A stretch of 50,230 nucleotides of DNA from Chloroflexota bacterium (GCA_002723415.1 PBOA01000016.1:41526-91755), one strand, 5' to 3'; shown: positions 35,204-44,989, numbered from the stretch's first letter. The notes: generated by a model not told the origin, from the letters alone. A program made the numbers and translations.

Positions 35204-38044
35204 TTATTTAAACCATTTCTTAATCACATCTGAAATTTCACTCAAATTAGATCTGTTAATTTTTACATCTGGTAATGAATTAATAAAATTTTCACCATAT
35301 CTTTTTGATATAATTCTTTTATCTAAAATAACTACTACACCTCTGTCATTGATTGTCCTAATCAACCTACCAAAACCTTGTCTTAACCTTAAAACAGCTT
35401 GAGGCACTGCATATTCCATAAATGCATTTTCATATAATTCTGATCTAGCTTGAAAAATAGGTTCATTGGGGGGGGTAAAAGGCAATTTACTTAAAATAAG
35501 CAACTTAAGTAAATCCCCAGGAAGATCAATACCTTCCCAAAAACTATTTGTTCCCATCAATATTGATTTAGGATTATTTTTAAATTTCTTTATGAGTTGA
35601 GCAGGCGTACCATCAATACCTTGAACAAAACAACGTATACCTTTAGATTCTAAGATTGGTCTAATTATTTTTGAAGAATTTCTTAATAATTCATGCGAAG
35701 TAAATAAAGCTAAAGTACTGCCTCCTACTGCTAAAGTAGATTTACTAATAGATTCTGTTAAAAATTCCATATAATTAGGATTAGTTAATTCAGGTAAATC
35801 TCCTGGAATACAAACTAAAGATGAATTCAAATAATCAAAAGGCGAATCAAGCAATAATTCTTCGGCATAATTGGGACCAATTCTATTACGAATATGTTCA
35901 AAGTCACCATTTGTTGAAAGAGTTGCACTCGTTAAGATAACACTATCTTTTTTTGAATATAGATTGTCTTCCAATATTTCTGAAACATTCAATGGAGAAC
36001 TATTAAAATATATTTCTTTTTTATGTAAATTAAAATTTATCCAATATATATAATCTTCAATAGGATTTAATATTAATTCAGAATAATTATTTCTTATTTC
36101 TATTAACTGTGAAGTTAAATTAACTAACCTATTTTTAATAGATGAATAATTATTAATTTTCTTATCATCTATGTCTTCTAATACAAGACCCATTTCTTCC
36201 AATTTATTTATTAAATTCAAAATCAAAGTATTTAAGCTTTGCCAATTGATTTCAAAATCTGACCATACTGGTTGTTTTCTAGTAGATGATGTAATTCTAA
36301 TATCATTAATTTTATTATAATTTGAAGATAAATTACTAATATTAGAGTTAATAAAATTACCTAATACAGAAAATTCTGAAACAATTTTATCAATAGTTTC
36401 AGAAATATTCGAAACATTATTATTAAATGAATTTATTCTAGTTTCTGCAAAATTGCCTTTCACAAAAATATCCCTTATAACACCCCATAAGCTGCTGTTT
36501 TTATTAATTTCTAATAATAAGTCAGGTAATATATTTATATTAAAATTAAATCCAAATTGACTTGACACTTCATCTTCTAAATGATGTGCCTCGTCAATTA
36601 TTAAAATATCATATTCAGGAATTAATGAACCATCAGATGCTATATCTGAAATCAAAAGTGAATGATTAACTGCTAATACATTCGCAAAATTTGCTTTTTC
36701 TCTTGCAAGTCTTAAAAAACATGGGCTAGATATATCTGGACAATCAATAGCTCCTTGTGCTGATATATGATCCCAATAAAACGCAACGCCTGGATGCCCT
36801 AAATTCAATTCATTTTTATCTCCAGTATTTGTTTTGTTTATCCAATTATTTGTTTTTGAAATCATTCTAGCATCACCTACATTTATATTTTCAAAATTAT
36901 GTAATGCTTGCCATTTTTTCAGACATATATAATTACTTCGACCTTTTAATAAATCAAAATTAAATTCAGTATTTTCAAACTCAGGAATATTCGATATTAA
37001 TTTTTTTAAATTCGGCAAATCTTTCTGAATTAATTGTTCTTGTAAATTTATTGTATTAGTTGATATAACTACACGTTTTTTATTTTGAATTGAATATAAA
37101 ATACTCGGGAATAAATAAGCTAAAGACTTTCCTACACCAGTCCCAGCTTCCACAATTAAATTTTTATTCTTATTAATAGATTCAGCAATTTTCAATGACA
37201 TTGAAATTTGCTGAGGCCTTTTCTTAAAATTTTTGACAACATCAGAAAAAATATTTTCGGACATCAATAATTCATTAAAACTATTCATATCTAAATCTAT
37301 AAGATTATCAGAAGGTTTTAATATATCTTTGTTAGAAATTTCATTAAATAAATCTAAAATATTTTTAAAATTTAAATTGTTTTCATCAACTTTTGAATCT
37401 TTAGATTTAATTAAATCAATTAAATTATTATTATTCATAAGATAAGATAATATCCAATTAGATTTATTTGCTAAATCTTTTATTTTAATAAATGAATTGT
37501 AATCTATTTTAAGAAGTTCTAATATTAAATTTTCAAAAACACCCTTTGTAGCAATTGCATCATCTAAAGCTCTATGAGGTTTATCGTGACCAACTTTAAA
37601 TTTATTAGATAATCCAATTAATGAATAATCAAAAAATTGAGGGAAAAGTATATATGCTAAATCCCATGTGTCAGATTTTTTATTATTTAAAATCAATCCA
37701 TTAAATTTTAGAAAATTAATATCAAATTCGATATTGTGACCAACTATTGGTGAATTACCTATAAATTTTTTTAATGAATCACTTATCAAATTAAATGAAG
37801 GAGCTTGATCTACATCTGATTGATTTATACCTGTATACATTTTTGTAAAATCACTTAATTTACAAGATGGATTAATAAATGATTCAAATGTTTCTAAAAT
37901 ATTCTTTCCATCAAATTTAACAGCTCCAATTTCAATTATTTTATCCTCTTTAGGATTTAATCCAGTTGTTTCTAAATCTAACGAAACCCATTCCTTATCT
38001 AAAACATTATTTAAAATTATTACATCATTATTATTTAAAATCAT
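35204..38044 (-). CDS. dinG: DnaQ-type exonuclease fused to DinG-family helicase
   Basis: Seen: 946 residues from the ATG at 38044 (GTGGG-like site upstream; a GTG three codons earlier is possible). An N-terminal DEDD exonuclease (SLDLETTG, VGHNIEFDINF, HRALDDAIAT) occupies about 20-180. An XPD/DinG-type helicase follows, with Walker A EAGTGVGKSLAYLFP, DEAHHLEDE and the C-terminal QGFGRLIRT. In the region where DinG holds an iron-sulfur cluster I see only three candidate Cys (YICLKK, DCPDISSPC). Known: this fused form is typical of Gram-positive DinG, where the helicase may be inactive and the exonuclease dominant. Overlaps the PHP gene by 14 bases. Confidence 0.9.
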   Translation of the reverse strand: MILNNNDVIILNNVLDKEWVSLDLETTGLNPKEDKIIEIGAVKFDGKNILETFESFINPSCKLSDFTKMYTGINQSDVDQAPSFNLISDSLKKFIGNSPIVGHNIEFDINFLKFNGLILNNKKSDTWDLAYILFPQFFDYSLIGLSNKFKVGHDKPHRALDDAIATKGVFENLILELLKIDYNSFIKIKDLANKSNWILSYLMNNNNLIDLIKSKDSKVDENNLNFKNILDLFNEISNKDILKPSDNLIDLDMNSFNELLMSENIFSDVVKNFKKRPQQISMSLKIAESINKNKNLIVEAGTGVGKSLAYLFPSILYSIQNKKRVVISTNTINLQEQLIQKDLPNLKKLISNIPEFENTEFNFDLLKGRSNYICLKKWQALHNFENINVGDARMISKTNNWINKTNTGDKNELNLGHPGVAFYWDHISAQGAIDCPDISSPCFLRLAREKANFANVLAVNHSLLISDIASDGSLIPEYDILIIDEAHHLEDEVSSQFGFNFNINILPDLLLEINKNSSLWGVIRDIFVKGNFAETRINSFNNNVSNISETIDKIVSEFSVLGNFINSNISNLSSNYNKINDIRITSSTRKQPVWSDFEINWQSLNTLILNLINKLEEMGLVLEDIDDKKINNYSSIKNRLVNLTSQLIEIRNNYSELILNPIEDYIYWINFNLHKKEIYFNSSPLNVSEILEDNLYSKKDSVILTSATLSTNGDFEHIRNRIGPNYAEELLLDSPFDYLNSSLVCIPGDLPELTNPNYMEFLTESISKSTLAVGGSTLALFTSHELLRNSSKIIRPILESKGIRCFVQGIDGTPAQLIKKFKNNPKSILMGTNSFWEGIDLPGDLLKLLILSKLPFTPPNEPIFQARSELYENAFMEYAVPQAVLRLRQGFGRLIRTINDRGVVVILDKRIISKRYGENFINSLPDVKINRSNLSEISDVIKKWFK

Positions 38045-38714
38045 TAAACCCACTCTTACAATTTAATGTTCCAGCTTTAAATTTTTTATTTTTAATTGCA
38101 CAAATAAGATCCTTTTCATTATATATATCATTTTCAAAGTATGTTACATATTTTGCAACACCATGAAATGAATGTGCATCACTTCCCCCTGTACCAATAA
38201 AACCTTTAAGTTTTGCCAACTCTATTGCAAAATTATTTTCTTCAGTAGTATTTGCACCATTTAATATTTCAACTTCATCAACAATATTAAAGATTGGATG
38301 ATGAATCGCATCAATGGGTTGTAAAGGATATTTTGATTTATCTGGATATAAAAAATTTTTTGAATTATTTGGTAAACTAAATAAATTTCTAAAAGGATGC
38401 GCAGAAATCATAATACCTCCAACATCATCAACAATTTTTCTTAGATTTTTTATTTTATGCATACCTGAAACATACGAATAAAGACCAAAAACTAATATAT
38501 GTCCCATATCAGTTGAAACTTCTAAACCCCGCAAAAGTGTAATTCCAGATTTTTCAAAATCATTTATTACTTTAGAAATATTCAAATTTGCACTATGCTC
38601 AGTTAAACAAACTCCAGTCAAACCAATATTTTTTGATTTCTCTAAAAGAACATCAGGAGTTAAGCTGCTATCACTACTCCCATTAACAGTATGTATATGT
38701 AAATCAAAAATCAT
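38031..38714 (-). CDS. PHP-domain phosphoesterase
   Basis: Seen: 227 residues. PHP metal motifs are DLHIHT (about 4-9), LTEHS near 38, GLEVS near 63, ISAHPFRN near the middle, and GGSDAHSF near the end. This is a compact, single-domain PHP protein with no polymerase parts. Known: such proteins hydrolyse phosphoesters (for instance 3',5'-nucleotide bisphosphates or histidinol phosphate); the substrate is not clear here. Overlap with the following exonuclease-helicase gene suggests co-expression and perhaps a nucleotide-related role. Confidence 0.85.
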   Translation of the reverse strand: MIFDLHIHTVNGSSDSSLTPDVLLEKSKNIGLTGVCLTEHSANLNISKVINDFEKSGITLLRGLEVSTDMGHILVFGLYSYVSGMHKIKNLRKIVDDVGGIMISAHPFRNLFSLPNNSKNFLYPDKSKYPLQPIDAIHHPIFNIVDEVEILNGANTTEENNFAIELAKLKGFIGTGGSDAHSFHGVAKYVTYFENDIYNEKDLICAIKNKKFKAGTLNCKSGFNDFK

Positions 38715-38744
38715 TAAAAATTCTTCAAATGTTATATATAATTA

Positions 38745-39158
38745 TTATGTTATAAAATAAGGCAAAATCCAACCAAAAACAATAATAAATATTAGTGAAA
38801 ATATAGTAGCTGATATTCTATAGGTTTTAACAAAAATTATAATTGGTAATAATAATAATAAATTTAAACCAATAATAAAATAACTAAAATTTATGTTTGA
38901 ACTTAAAATTAAATCAGTTTTTATTGTATCAAAAAACACCACATATATGATAGATAATATTAAACCAATAATCATAAAAAATATATTAATAAAAAAAATA
39001 AAAATTATTGAAATTGCTGGAGATGAAAATAGTTTTTTTTGTGATAAAACCTTTAATTTATTTGGATTTAATTTAATTAAATTAATAGCAAAAATACATA
39101 TAAAAAATGAAGACACTAATACACCTAAACTTGAGCCTAAAAATAAATTGGTTAACAT
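38745..39158 (-). CDS. Small four-helix membrane protein, unknown
   Basis: Not recognised. 137 residues from the ATG at 39158, seven bases after the ispE stop; a GTG six codons upstream overlaps ispE and is the alternative. Four hydrophobic helices lie at about 8-26, 48-72, 90-108 and 112-135, with a basic loop after the first (KLNPNKLKVLSQKK). No charged pore or catalytic motif. It sits between ispE and a PHP gene in one operon. Low-complexity Ile/Phe composition reflects the AT-rich genome. Confidence 0.6.
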   Translation of the reverse strand: MLTNLFLGSSLGVLVSSFFICIFAINLIKLNPNKLKVLSQKKLFSSPAISIIFIFFINIFFMIIGLILSIIYVVFFDTIKTDLILSSNINFSYFIIGLNLLLLLPIIIFVKTYRISATIFSLIFIIVFGWILPYFIT

Positions 39159-39165
39159 TTTAAAT

Positions 39166-40020
39166 CTACGTATCACTTTTATAGGGCTTAACTAAAAATT
39201 TATTAAACATATTTAAATGTTCATCTTCATTAATTTTTTTAATTAATTCCGTATCACATCCTATTATAAATACTGAAGGTCCTGCACCACAAATATTAAT
39301 TTTTGAAATCCCATATTTACTTAAACGACAAACCAATAATTGCATAAAATCATAAGCTAAAAAAGATATTTCACCAAAAACATTATAAATATCATTATTC
39401 CTAATTGACAAATTATTATTTATTTTCTCAATTAAATTATCAGTTAATTTACCATCTGAATAATTATCTTTTATTAAATAACTAAACATAGTTTTAGTTT
39501 TGTTAGGAATAATTTGACCATTGGGTGTAATTACTAATATATTATTAATATGAGCATCAGGTAATTTAGTAATCTTTTCTCCTTTACATTGTACTAATGC
39601 AGTGCCTTGGTATAAAAAATAAGGAACATCTGAACCGATATTAATAGCCACATCAACCATTTCTTTTAAGGATAAATTCAAATCCCAAATTTTATTCAAC
39701 ACTAAAAGAGTGTTTGCCGCATTGCTACTACCACCTCCAAAACCAGCTGCTAATGGTATATTTTTTTCTACTTTTATATTTATTCCTTCTTGAATAGAAT
39801 ATAAATTTTTTAAATATTTAACAGTTTTATATATAATATTGGTATTAATTGGAACAGCATATCCATTCATATTAATATTTACCGAATTAGATGGTCTAAA
39901 TTCTAAAATATCATACATATCTATAGTTTGTATTATCGACTTTATATTATGATATCCATCTTCATATTTATCTATAACTTCTAATGTTAAGTTTATTTTT
40001 GCATGAGAATTAATATTCAT
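39166..40020 (-). CDS. ispE: 4-diphosphocytidyl-2-C-methyl-D-erythritol kinase
   Basis: Seen: 284 residues with the GHMP-kinase elements in order: AKINLTLEVI near the start, YEDGYHNIKSI, the ATP loop PLAAGFGGGSSNAAN (about 92-106) and a C-terminal GAGPSVFI motif. Known: phosphorylates CDP-methylerythritol in the non-mevalonate isoprenoid pathway. It follows rsmA by six bases; the rsmA-ispE pairing is common in Gram-positive and Chloroflexi genomes. Complete. Confidence 0.95.
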   Translation of the reverse strand: MNINSHAKINLTLEVIDKYEDGYHNIKSIIQTIDMYDILEFRPSNSVNINMNGYAVPINTNIIYKTVKYLKNLYSIQEGINIKVEKNIPLAAGFGGGSSNAANTLLVLNKIWDLNLSLKEMVDVAINIGSDVPYFLYQGTALVQCKGEKITKLPDAHINNILVITPNGQIIPNKTKTMFSYLIKDNYSDGKLTDNLIEKINNNLSIRNNDIYNVFGEISFLAYDFMQLLVCRLSKYGISKINICGAGPSVFIIGCDTELIKKINEDEHLNMFNKFLVKPYKSDT

Positions 40021-40026
40021 AATTAA

Positions 40027-40827
40027 TCAAATACCTTTATCACGTAAAAGGCACCATTGTTCATATAATAAACTCCATTCATCTATCGTCAATGTTTGCG
40101 CCCTTCTCGTATATAAAATATTAGATTTATTTAAAATATGTTCTGAATCTTTTTTTGCTATTTTTAAACCATTTCCAATGGAGTTTACAAGTTGTTTTCT
40201 AGGAGATGAGAATGATTTTTTCAAAAAATTAAAAAAATCATTCTCATCAACAATATCAATTAATGCTTTTTTATAAGGAGTTAATTTTACTAATGCAGAA
40301 TTGACTTTAGGTTTTGGTTTAAATGAACTAGAAGACACATATGAAATTATACTAGGCTTGCAAAATAATTGCGTAGTTATAGATAATAAACTATGGGATC
40401 CCGGCGTAGCAACCATTGAAGAAGCTACTTCTTTTTGTAACATTATAATCATAACAGAAGGTTTATTTTGGGCAAATAAAAATCTTCTCATTATTGGTAA
40501 AGCAGCATAATATGGTAAATTAGCTAACATTTTATATTCTTTAAAAAAATTTAATTCAATATCTCTAGCATCTGCGTTTATAAGTTTGAAATTATTATAA
40601 TTTTTAAATTTTGAACTTAAAATTTCAATTAAATCCGAATCTATTTCAATAGCTACAAGTTTATCTACTTTATCTAATATAGCTTTAGTTAAAAACCCTT
40701 TACCAGGACCAATTTCTACAACATTATCAAATGAATTAAGATTAGCTGCATTAATAATCTTAGATAAAACTTTATAGTCATTTAAAAAGTTTTGACCGAA
40801 TTTTTTTTTTGAATAAAATTGAGACAT
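40027..40827 (-). CDS. rsmA: 16S rRNA dimethyladenosine transferase KsgA/RsmA
   Basis: Seen: 266 residues. KKFGQNFLNDYKVL at the N-terminus and the SAM site VEIGPGKGFLTKAIL (about 38-52) are followed by the adenine-methylating motif NLPYY (about 105-109). The C-terminal helical domain has RRAQTLTIDEW. Known: dimethylates two adjacent adenines in helix 45 of 16S rRNA. It is first of the rsmA-ispE unit, immediately downstream of the SRP RNA gene on the same strand, so read-through from the SRP RNA promoter is possible. Confidence 0.96.
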   Translation of the reverse strand: MSQFYSKKKFGQNFLNDYKVLSKIINAANLNSFDNVVEIGPGKGFLTKAILDKVDKLVAIEIDSDLIEILSSKFKNYNNFKLINADARDIELNFFKEYKMLANLPYYAALPIMRRFLFAQNKPSVMIIMLQKEVASSMVATPGSHSLLSITTQLFCKPSIISYVSSSSFKPKPKVNSALVKLTPYKKALIDIVDENDFFNFLKKSFSSPRKQLVNSIGNGLKIAKKDSEHILNKSNILYTRRAQTLTIDEWSLLYEQWCLLRDKGI

Positions 40828-40847
40828 ATTAATTTATTTTTTTATTT

Positions 40848-41119
40848 AGGTCGTGCACCTACAATTCGATAAATATTTATCACATAAAATATTAATAATA
40901 ACTCTAGAAAGGCAACTCTATGTCACTCAAAATACAATGGTTACCGCTGCTTCCTTCCGGACCTGACGGGATTAGCAAAGTTTTGATGCATAGAACCCAA
41001 CTATCAATATCATTATTAATAATTAGAGGAAATATAATATTAACCTCCATGAGGGATTCAGTCTCGCTAGAGCGGATTTCGAGTTCAAGGCACCGCTACC
41101 TCCCCACCTAGCACGACCT
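40848..41119 (-). ncRNA. ffs: Signal recognition particle RNA, large bacterial form
   Basis: Seen on the minus strand: ends AGGTCGTGC and GCACGACCT pair to close a molecule of about 272 bases. The 5' part has CTAGGTGGGGAGGTAGCGGTG, almost the same as the Bacillus-type scRNA Alu region. The universal domain-IV core GTCAGGTCCGGAAGGAAGC lies at about 40949-40967. Known: it binds Ffh to target membrane proteins; the large form keeps the Alu domain (helices 1-5), unlike 4.5S RNA. The middle is AT-rich and helix 5 is less certain. It fills the gap between lepA and rsmA. Confidence 0.95.
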
Positions 41120-41124
41120 TAATT

Positions 41125-41154
41125 ATAGTAGACGAATTCAATAAATAATGTCAA
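41125..41154 (-). promoter_or_regulatory. Promoter of the SRP RNA gene
   Basis: Minus strand: TTGACA (41154-41149), 18-base spacer, TACTAT (41130-41125), which places initiation five to six bases on, at the first base of the paired RNA end (41119). The agreement of predicted start and RNA structure supports both calls. Confidence 0.75.
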
Positions 41155-41165
41155 CGGTAAAATTA

Positions 41166-42989
41166 TCATCTATTTAATTTTAAGATCGAAAGAAATGCTT
41201 CTTGTGGTATATCTACCCTACCTACTTTTTTCATCCTTTTTTTACCTTCAGCTTGTTGTTGAAGCAATTTTCTTTTTCTAGTTATATCTCCCCCATAACA
41301 TTTTGCTAAAACATTTTTACGTAGCGCTTTTATAGTTTCTCTGGCAATTATTTTATTTCCAATAGTAGCTTGTACTGGTACTTCAAAAAGCTGTCTTGGA
41401 ATTAAATCTTTTAAAGTAGTCACTAACGATTTACCAAACTGATAAGATTTTTCTTTATGTACTATTATAGATAAAGCATCTACAACGTCACCTCCAACCA
41501 GTATATCTAATTTTATTAGATTACCTGGTTTATAATCTAATAAAGAGTAATCCATTGATGCATATCCCTGAGATATTGCTTTAAGTTGATCATAAAAATC
41601 AATCAAAACTTCTGACAATGGTATTTCACAATCAACCATAGCTCTTGCTATTGAACTTGAATCACCGGATGAAGAATAAAGGTAATCCATATTTTTATAA
41701 ACACCTCTTCTAGACTTAATTAATTCCATAATTCCCCCTATATATGACATAGGAGTCAACACACGTAGATTCAACCATGGTTCATTAATAGAATCAATTT
41801 CAGTTAGATTAGGTAATTGTGATGGATTATCTATATAATATGATGAGCTATCTTTATTTATTATTTTATATGCAACACTAGGTGATGTAGCAATTAGGTT
41901 TATATTATATTCTCTCTCAAGTCGTTCTTGAACAATATCCATATGTAATAGACCTAAAAATCCGCACCTAAATCCATTACCTAATGCTAAAGATGTTTCG
42001 AGTTGATAAGATAAAGCTGCATCATTTAGTTTTAATTTCTCAATTGCATCTCTAAGAGATAAATAATCTTCCCCATCTGCCGGATAAAATCCAGCAAATA
42101 CCATGGGCTTTAATGGCATATAACCAGGAAGTGGTTTGTTTGATGGGTTGTCAGATAAAGTTATTGTATCGCCAACTGGTGCATTTGAAATATTTTTCAA
42201 ACCTGTTGCAATGTAACCAACTTCACCTGTTTCTAATTTATCCAATTTGGTTGGATTTGGGTTGAAATACCCTATTTCCAAACAATCTGCACTTATTTGA
42301 GTAGACATAACCCGGATTTTGGACGAAATATCCAAAGAACCTTTAAATACTCTTACATAAGCTACTACACCTTTATATGGATCATATTTTGCATCAAATA
42401 TTAAAGCTTGTAATGGTAAATCTACTGGTTCTTCAGGTGGAGGAATTCTTTCTATTATTGCTTCTAATATATTATCAATCCCTCTCCCGTCCTTAGCTGA
42501 AGCAAAAATTATTTCAGATTCTAAAAAACCAAATGTTTTTTGAATTTCTTCAGAAATACGATCAGGGTCCGCTACATCTAAATCAATTTTATTAACTATA
42601 GGTATAATTTCCAAACCATTATCTAAAGCTAACAAAACATTTGCCATAGTTTGGGCTTGAATTCCTTGAGTTGAATCAACAACTAATAAAGCACCTTCGC
42701 AAGCAGCAAGACTTCTAGAGACTTCATAACTAAAATCTACATGACCAGGAGTATCTATTAAATTTAATTGATATTTACTGTCGTCAGAACTAGTATAATT
42801 CATTCTTACAGCTTGCGCTTTAATAGTAATTCCTCTTTCTCTTTCTAGATCCATGGAATCTAATAACTGTTCTACCATATTATTTGATTCTACAGTTCCT
42901 GTTTTTTGCAAAAGCCTATCTGCCAAAGTAGATTTACCATGGTCAATATGAGCTATAATACAAAAATTTCTTATATGAGATTGGGGCAT
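41166..42989 (-). CDS. lepA: Elongation factor 4 (LepA), ribosome back-translocase GTPase
   Basis: Seen: 607 residues. The GTPase motifs are AHIDHGKSTL (G1, about 10-19), RGITIKAQ (G2), DTPGHVDF (G3), NKIDL (G4) and SAKDGRG (G5). The LepA-specific C-terminal domain has KCYGGDITRKRKLLQQQAEGKKRMK. Known: a translational GTPase acting on stalled or mis-translocated ribosomes, with a role in subunit assembly. Length and domains are complete. It diverges from the arylsulfotransferase-like gene across 115 bases. Confidence 0.97.
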   Translation of the reverse strand: MPQSHIRNFCIIAHIDHGKSTLADRLLQKTGTVESNNMVEQLLDSMDLERERGITIKAQAVRMNYTSSDDSKYQLNLIDTPGHVDFSYEVSRSLAACEGALLVVDSTQGIQAQTMANVLLALDNGLEIIPIVNKIDLDVADPDRISEEIQKTFGFLESEIIFASAKDGRGIDNILEAIIERIPPPEEPVDLPLQALIFDAKYDPYKGVVAYVRVFKGSLDISSKIRVMSTQISADCLEIGYFNPNPTKLDKLETGEVGYIATGLKNISNAPVGDTITLSDNPSNKPLPGYMPLKPMVFAGFYPADGEDYLSLRDAIEKLKLNDAALSYQLETSLALGNGFRCGFLGLLHMDIVQERLEREYNINLIATSPSVAYKIINKDSSSYYIDNPSQLPNLTEIDSINEPWLNLRVLTPMSYIGGIMELIKSRRGVYKNMDYLYSSSGDSSSIARAMVDCEIPLSEVLIDFYDQLKAISQGYASMDYSLLDYKPGNLIKLDILVGGDVVDALSIIVHKEKSYQFGKSLVTTLKDLIPRQLFEVPVQATIGNKIIARETIKALRKNVLAKCYGGDITRKRKLLQQQAEGKKRMKKVGRVDIPQEAFLSILKLNR

Positions 42990-43035
42990 AAAGAAATACT
43001 AGCACATGAATAAATTTGCCTCAAGTAAAATTATA

Positions 43036-43064
43036 TTCATAAAAGACCAATTATATAGTATAAT
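43036..43064 (+). promoter_or_regulatory. Probable promoter of the arylsulfotransferase-like gene
   Basis: TTCATA (43036-43041), 17-base spacer, perfect TATAAT (43059-43064), 40 bases before the ATG at 43105. It argues against the longer reading frame beginning at 43006, which would start upstream of the promoter. Confidence 0.6.
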
Positions 43065-43104
43065 TTATATTAATAAATACCCTAAATCAAAGAAATTTAT
43101 AAAT

Positions 43105-44643
43105 ATGAAAATAAAAAGTAAATTATCATTAATTTTAATAAGTATATTATTAACCACATTATATGCTTGTAATAATTCTGAATCGGTTAATAATGATATA
43201 GATATAGATAAAGTAGAAGTAATAAAAAATATTCCCTCTATTCATGAAAACAATTCATTAATATCTAATATTAAAATTGAACTAAATAGTCCAGCAAAGT
43301 TATATATTAAATATGAGAATACCCGAGCAGGTAAATTTAAAACCCAAACAACTAATGAAGCTAAGAAATTACATGATTTTGCAATAATGCGTTTAAAACC
43401 AAATTCCAATTATTCATATGAAATTATTGTAATTGACAATAATACAATTGAAAAAATTATTGGTAAAGGTGAATTTACTACAGGTGACTTACCTGAAGCT
43501 TTAAAATCAATTGAAACTGTAGCTACTGGGAATTTCACACCAGAATTATTACTTTCAGAAATCCATATAGGTCCTCCATTAAACTTAACTGAAAGTTATA
43601 TGTTCATGTTAGATCAGGATTCAGAAATCGTTTGGTATTATTTAAATAAAACAATGGAAAACCATAAACCATTAATGATTTTAGCTATTTCACAAAAAGA
43701 AGATTATAATTTAACATTTAATTTAGGAAGTCCTTTTGACTATTGCTGTATAAGAGAGATCACACCATCAGGCAAAACTGTAGACAATCTACCTAGTGGG
43801 CCAGTAGACGGTGTTGCACATAGAGAACATTTATTATTAGACAACAATAAAATATTATATTCAGCTTATGAATATAGGAAAATAGATGATACTAATATTT
43901 CAGGTAATTCAAATGTTCCTGTTGCTGGATTTTCTTTAAGAATATGGGACCAGGCTAGTGGATTAACAACGGAAGTATGGAATTCTTTTGATTCTATAGG
44001 AATAGAAAATAGACATCACTGGACCGAAATTTTAGATCGATGGCCACAATCAGGTTTTTATAATAGAAAATTAAGCGTGCCAGAATTGGTTAAACATGTG
44101 CCATGGACTAGTGCTAATTCAATTCAAAAAGCTTCCAACGGGAATTATATAATATCTATACCCGATTTAAGCCAAATTATTTCTATATCAGAAGATTTCA
44201 AACAAATATTCTGGCGTCTTGGTGGTAAAAATTCCGATTTTAGATTTGAAGATCCCACAAATAAATTTTATCATCAACATACTGCTCAACAGTTACCAAA
44301 CGGAAATATTTTATTATTCGATAACGGTCAACATAGACCAGAAGAAGAAGGCGGCACATATTCAAGAGCTTTAGAGCTTACCATGAATACATATGACAGA
44401 ATTGCAAATAAAGTTTGGGAATATGTACCAGAACCTAAAATATATGCTCCCAATAGAAGTAGTGCCTATAGACTAAATAACGGCAATACATTGATAAATT
44501 TTGTAAATAACCCTAGAACAATTGTAGAGGTAGATGAAAATGGTAATGAAATATACAAGGCAACAATGAAAACAAAAACAGATCAAGGAAGTTTTAGAGT
44601 ATATTCGATATCAACTATTAATGGGGAAACGAAAATTAAATAA
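43105..44643 (+). CDS. Arylsulfotransferase-like (ASST family) lipoprotein
   Basis: Seen: 512 residues from the ATG at 43105, which gives a lipoprotein signal peptide ending LTTLYAC (Cys 22). An N-terminal beta domain (about 45-140, with LKPNSNYSYEIIV) resembles a fibronectin-type fold. The propeller part has ASST-family elements: HREHLLLDNNKILY, HHWTEI, ASNGNYIISI and YHQHTAQQLPNGNILLFDNG, whose His residues are candidates for the sulfate-carrying position. Known: ASSTs move sulfate between phenolic compounds; many family members lack proof of activity. Its last 25 codons are duplicated at 45116-45190. Confidence 0.8.
   Translation: MKIKSKLSLILISILLTTLYACNNSESVNNDIDIDKVEVIKNIPSIHENNSLISNIKIELNSPAKLYIKYENTRAGKFKTQTTNEAKKLHDFAIMRLKPNSNYSYEIIVIDNNTIEKIIGKGEFTTGDLPEALKSIETVATGNFTPELLLSEIHIGPPLNLTESYMFMLDQDSEIVWYYLNKTMENHKPLMILAISQKEDYNLTFNLGSPFDYCCIREITPSGKTVDNLPSGPVDGVAHREHLLLDNNKILYSAYEYRKIDDTNISGNSNVPVAGFSLRIWDQASGLTTEVWNSFDSIGIENRHHWTEILDRWPQSGFYNRKLSVPELVKHVPWTSANSIQKASNGNYIISIPDLSQIISISEDFKQIFWRLGGKNSDFRFEDPTNKFYHQHTAQQLPNGNILLFDNGQHRPEEEGGTYSRALELTMNTYDRIANKVWEYVPEPKIYAPNRSSAYRLNNGNTLINFVNNPRTIVEVDENGNEIYKATMKTKTDQGSFRVYSISTINGETKIK
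44569..44643 (+). repeat. Direct repeat, copy 1 (end of the ASST-like gene)
   Basis: The 75-base end of the ASST-like gene, encoding KTKTDQGSFRVYSISTINGE and a KTKIK-like tail plus stop, recurs with few changes at 45116-45190. The last 28 bases or so (from TACTATTAATGG-like sequence to TAA) are nearly identical in both copies. Confidence 0.9.
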
Positions 44644-44704
44644 TTTATTTAATTACCCATGTCTTAAAAGTCTTTAATATATACTAAGGAAGGCATAGAT
44701 ATTT

Positions 44705-44989
44705 ATGAAACTTATTGCACATTTTGAAACAACAAAAGGATTCGAACATTGGAAAACTGTTTTTGAGGGGCATGAACCAGCCAGAAAAGCAGCAGGTATG
44801 ACAACACTTTTTTATGGAGTACAAGCCGATAACGAAGATATAATTCATGTATGTATTAATGTAGAATCTATGGATAAATTACAAGAATTTATGAGTAATC
44901 CTGAAAATTTGAAGGTGATGGAAGCAGCTGGTACAAAAATGGAAACTCAAATAGTAACCCCTATCATTCCAAAATATGAATGCTGCTAA
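44705..44989 (+). CDS. Small dimeric alpha/beta-barrel-like protein, unknown
   Basis: Seen: 94 residues, soluble. The pattern (MKLIAHFETTKGFEHWKTVF, then MTTLFYGVQADNEDIIHVCI and VESMDKLQEFMSNPENLKVM) matches small ferredoxin-like alpha+beta barrel proteins, such as DUF3764 or monooxygenase-like families, by eye only. The ribosome site AAGGAAGG is rather far (11 bases) from the ATG. It lies between the two copies of the ASST gene tail, and so may have entered by, or survived, a local rearrangement. It ends in CC. No function is proposed. Confidence 0.7.
   Translation: MKLIAHFETTKGFEHWKTVFEGHEPARKAAGMTTLFYGVQADNEDIIHVCINVESMDKLQEFMSNPENLKVMEAAGTKMETQIVTPIIPKYECC

Noticed and set aside
40920..41111. 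63-codon plus-strand frame
   Set aside because: It lies wholly within the SRP RNA gene on the opposite strand.
43006..43104. Longer start of the ASST-like gene
   Set aside because: The added 33 residues precede a lipoprotein signal peptide and lie upstream of the probable promoter.
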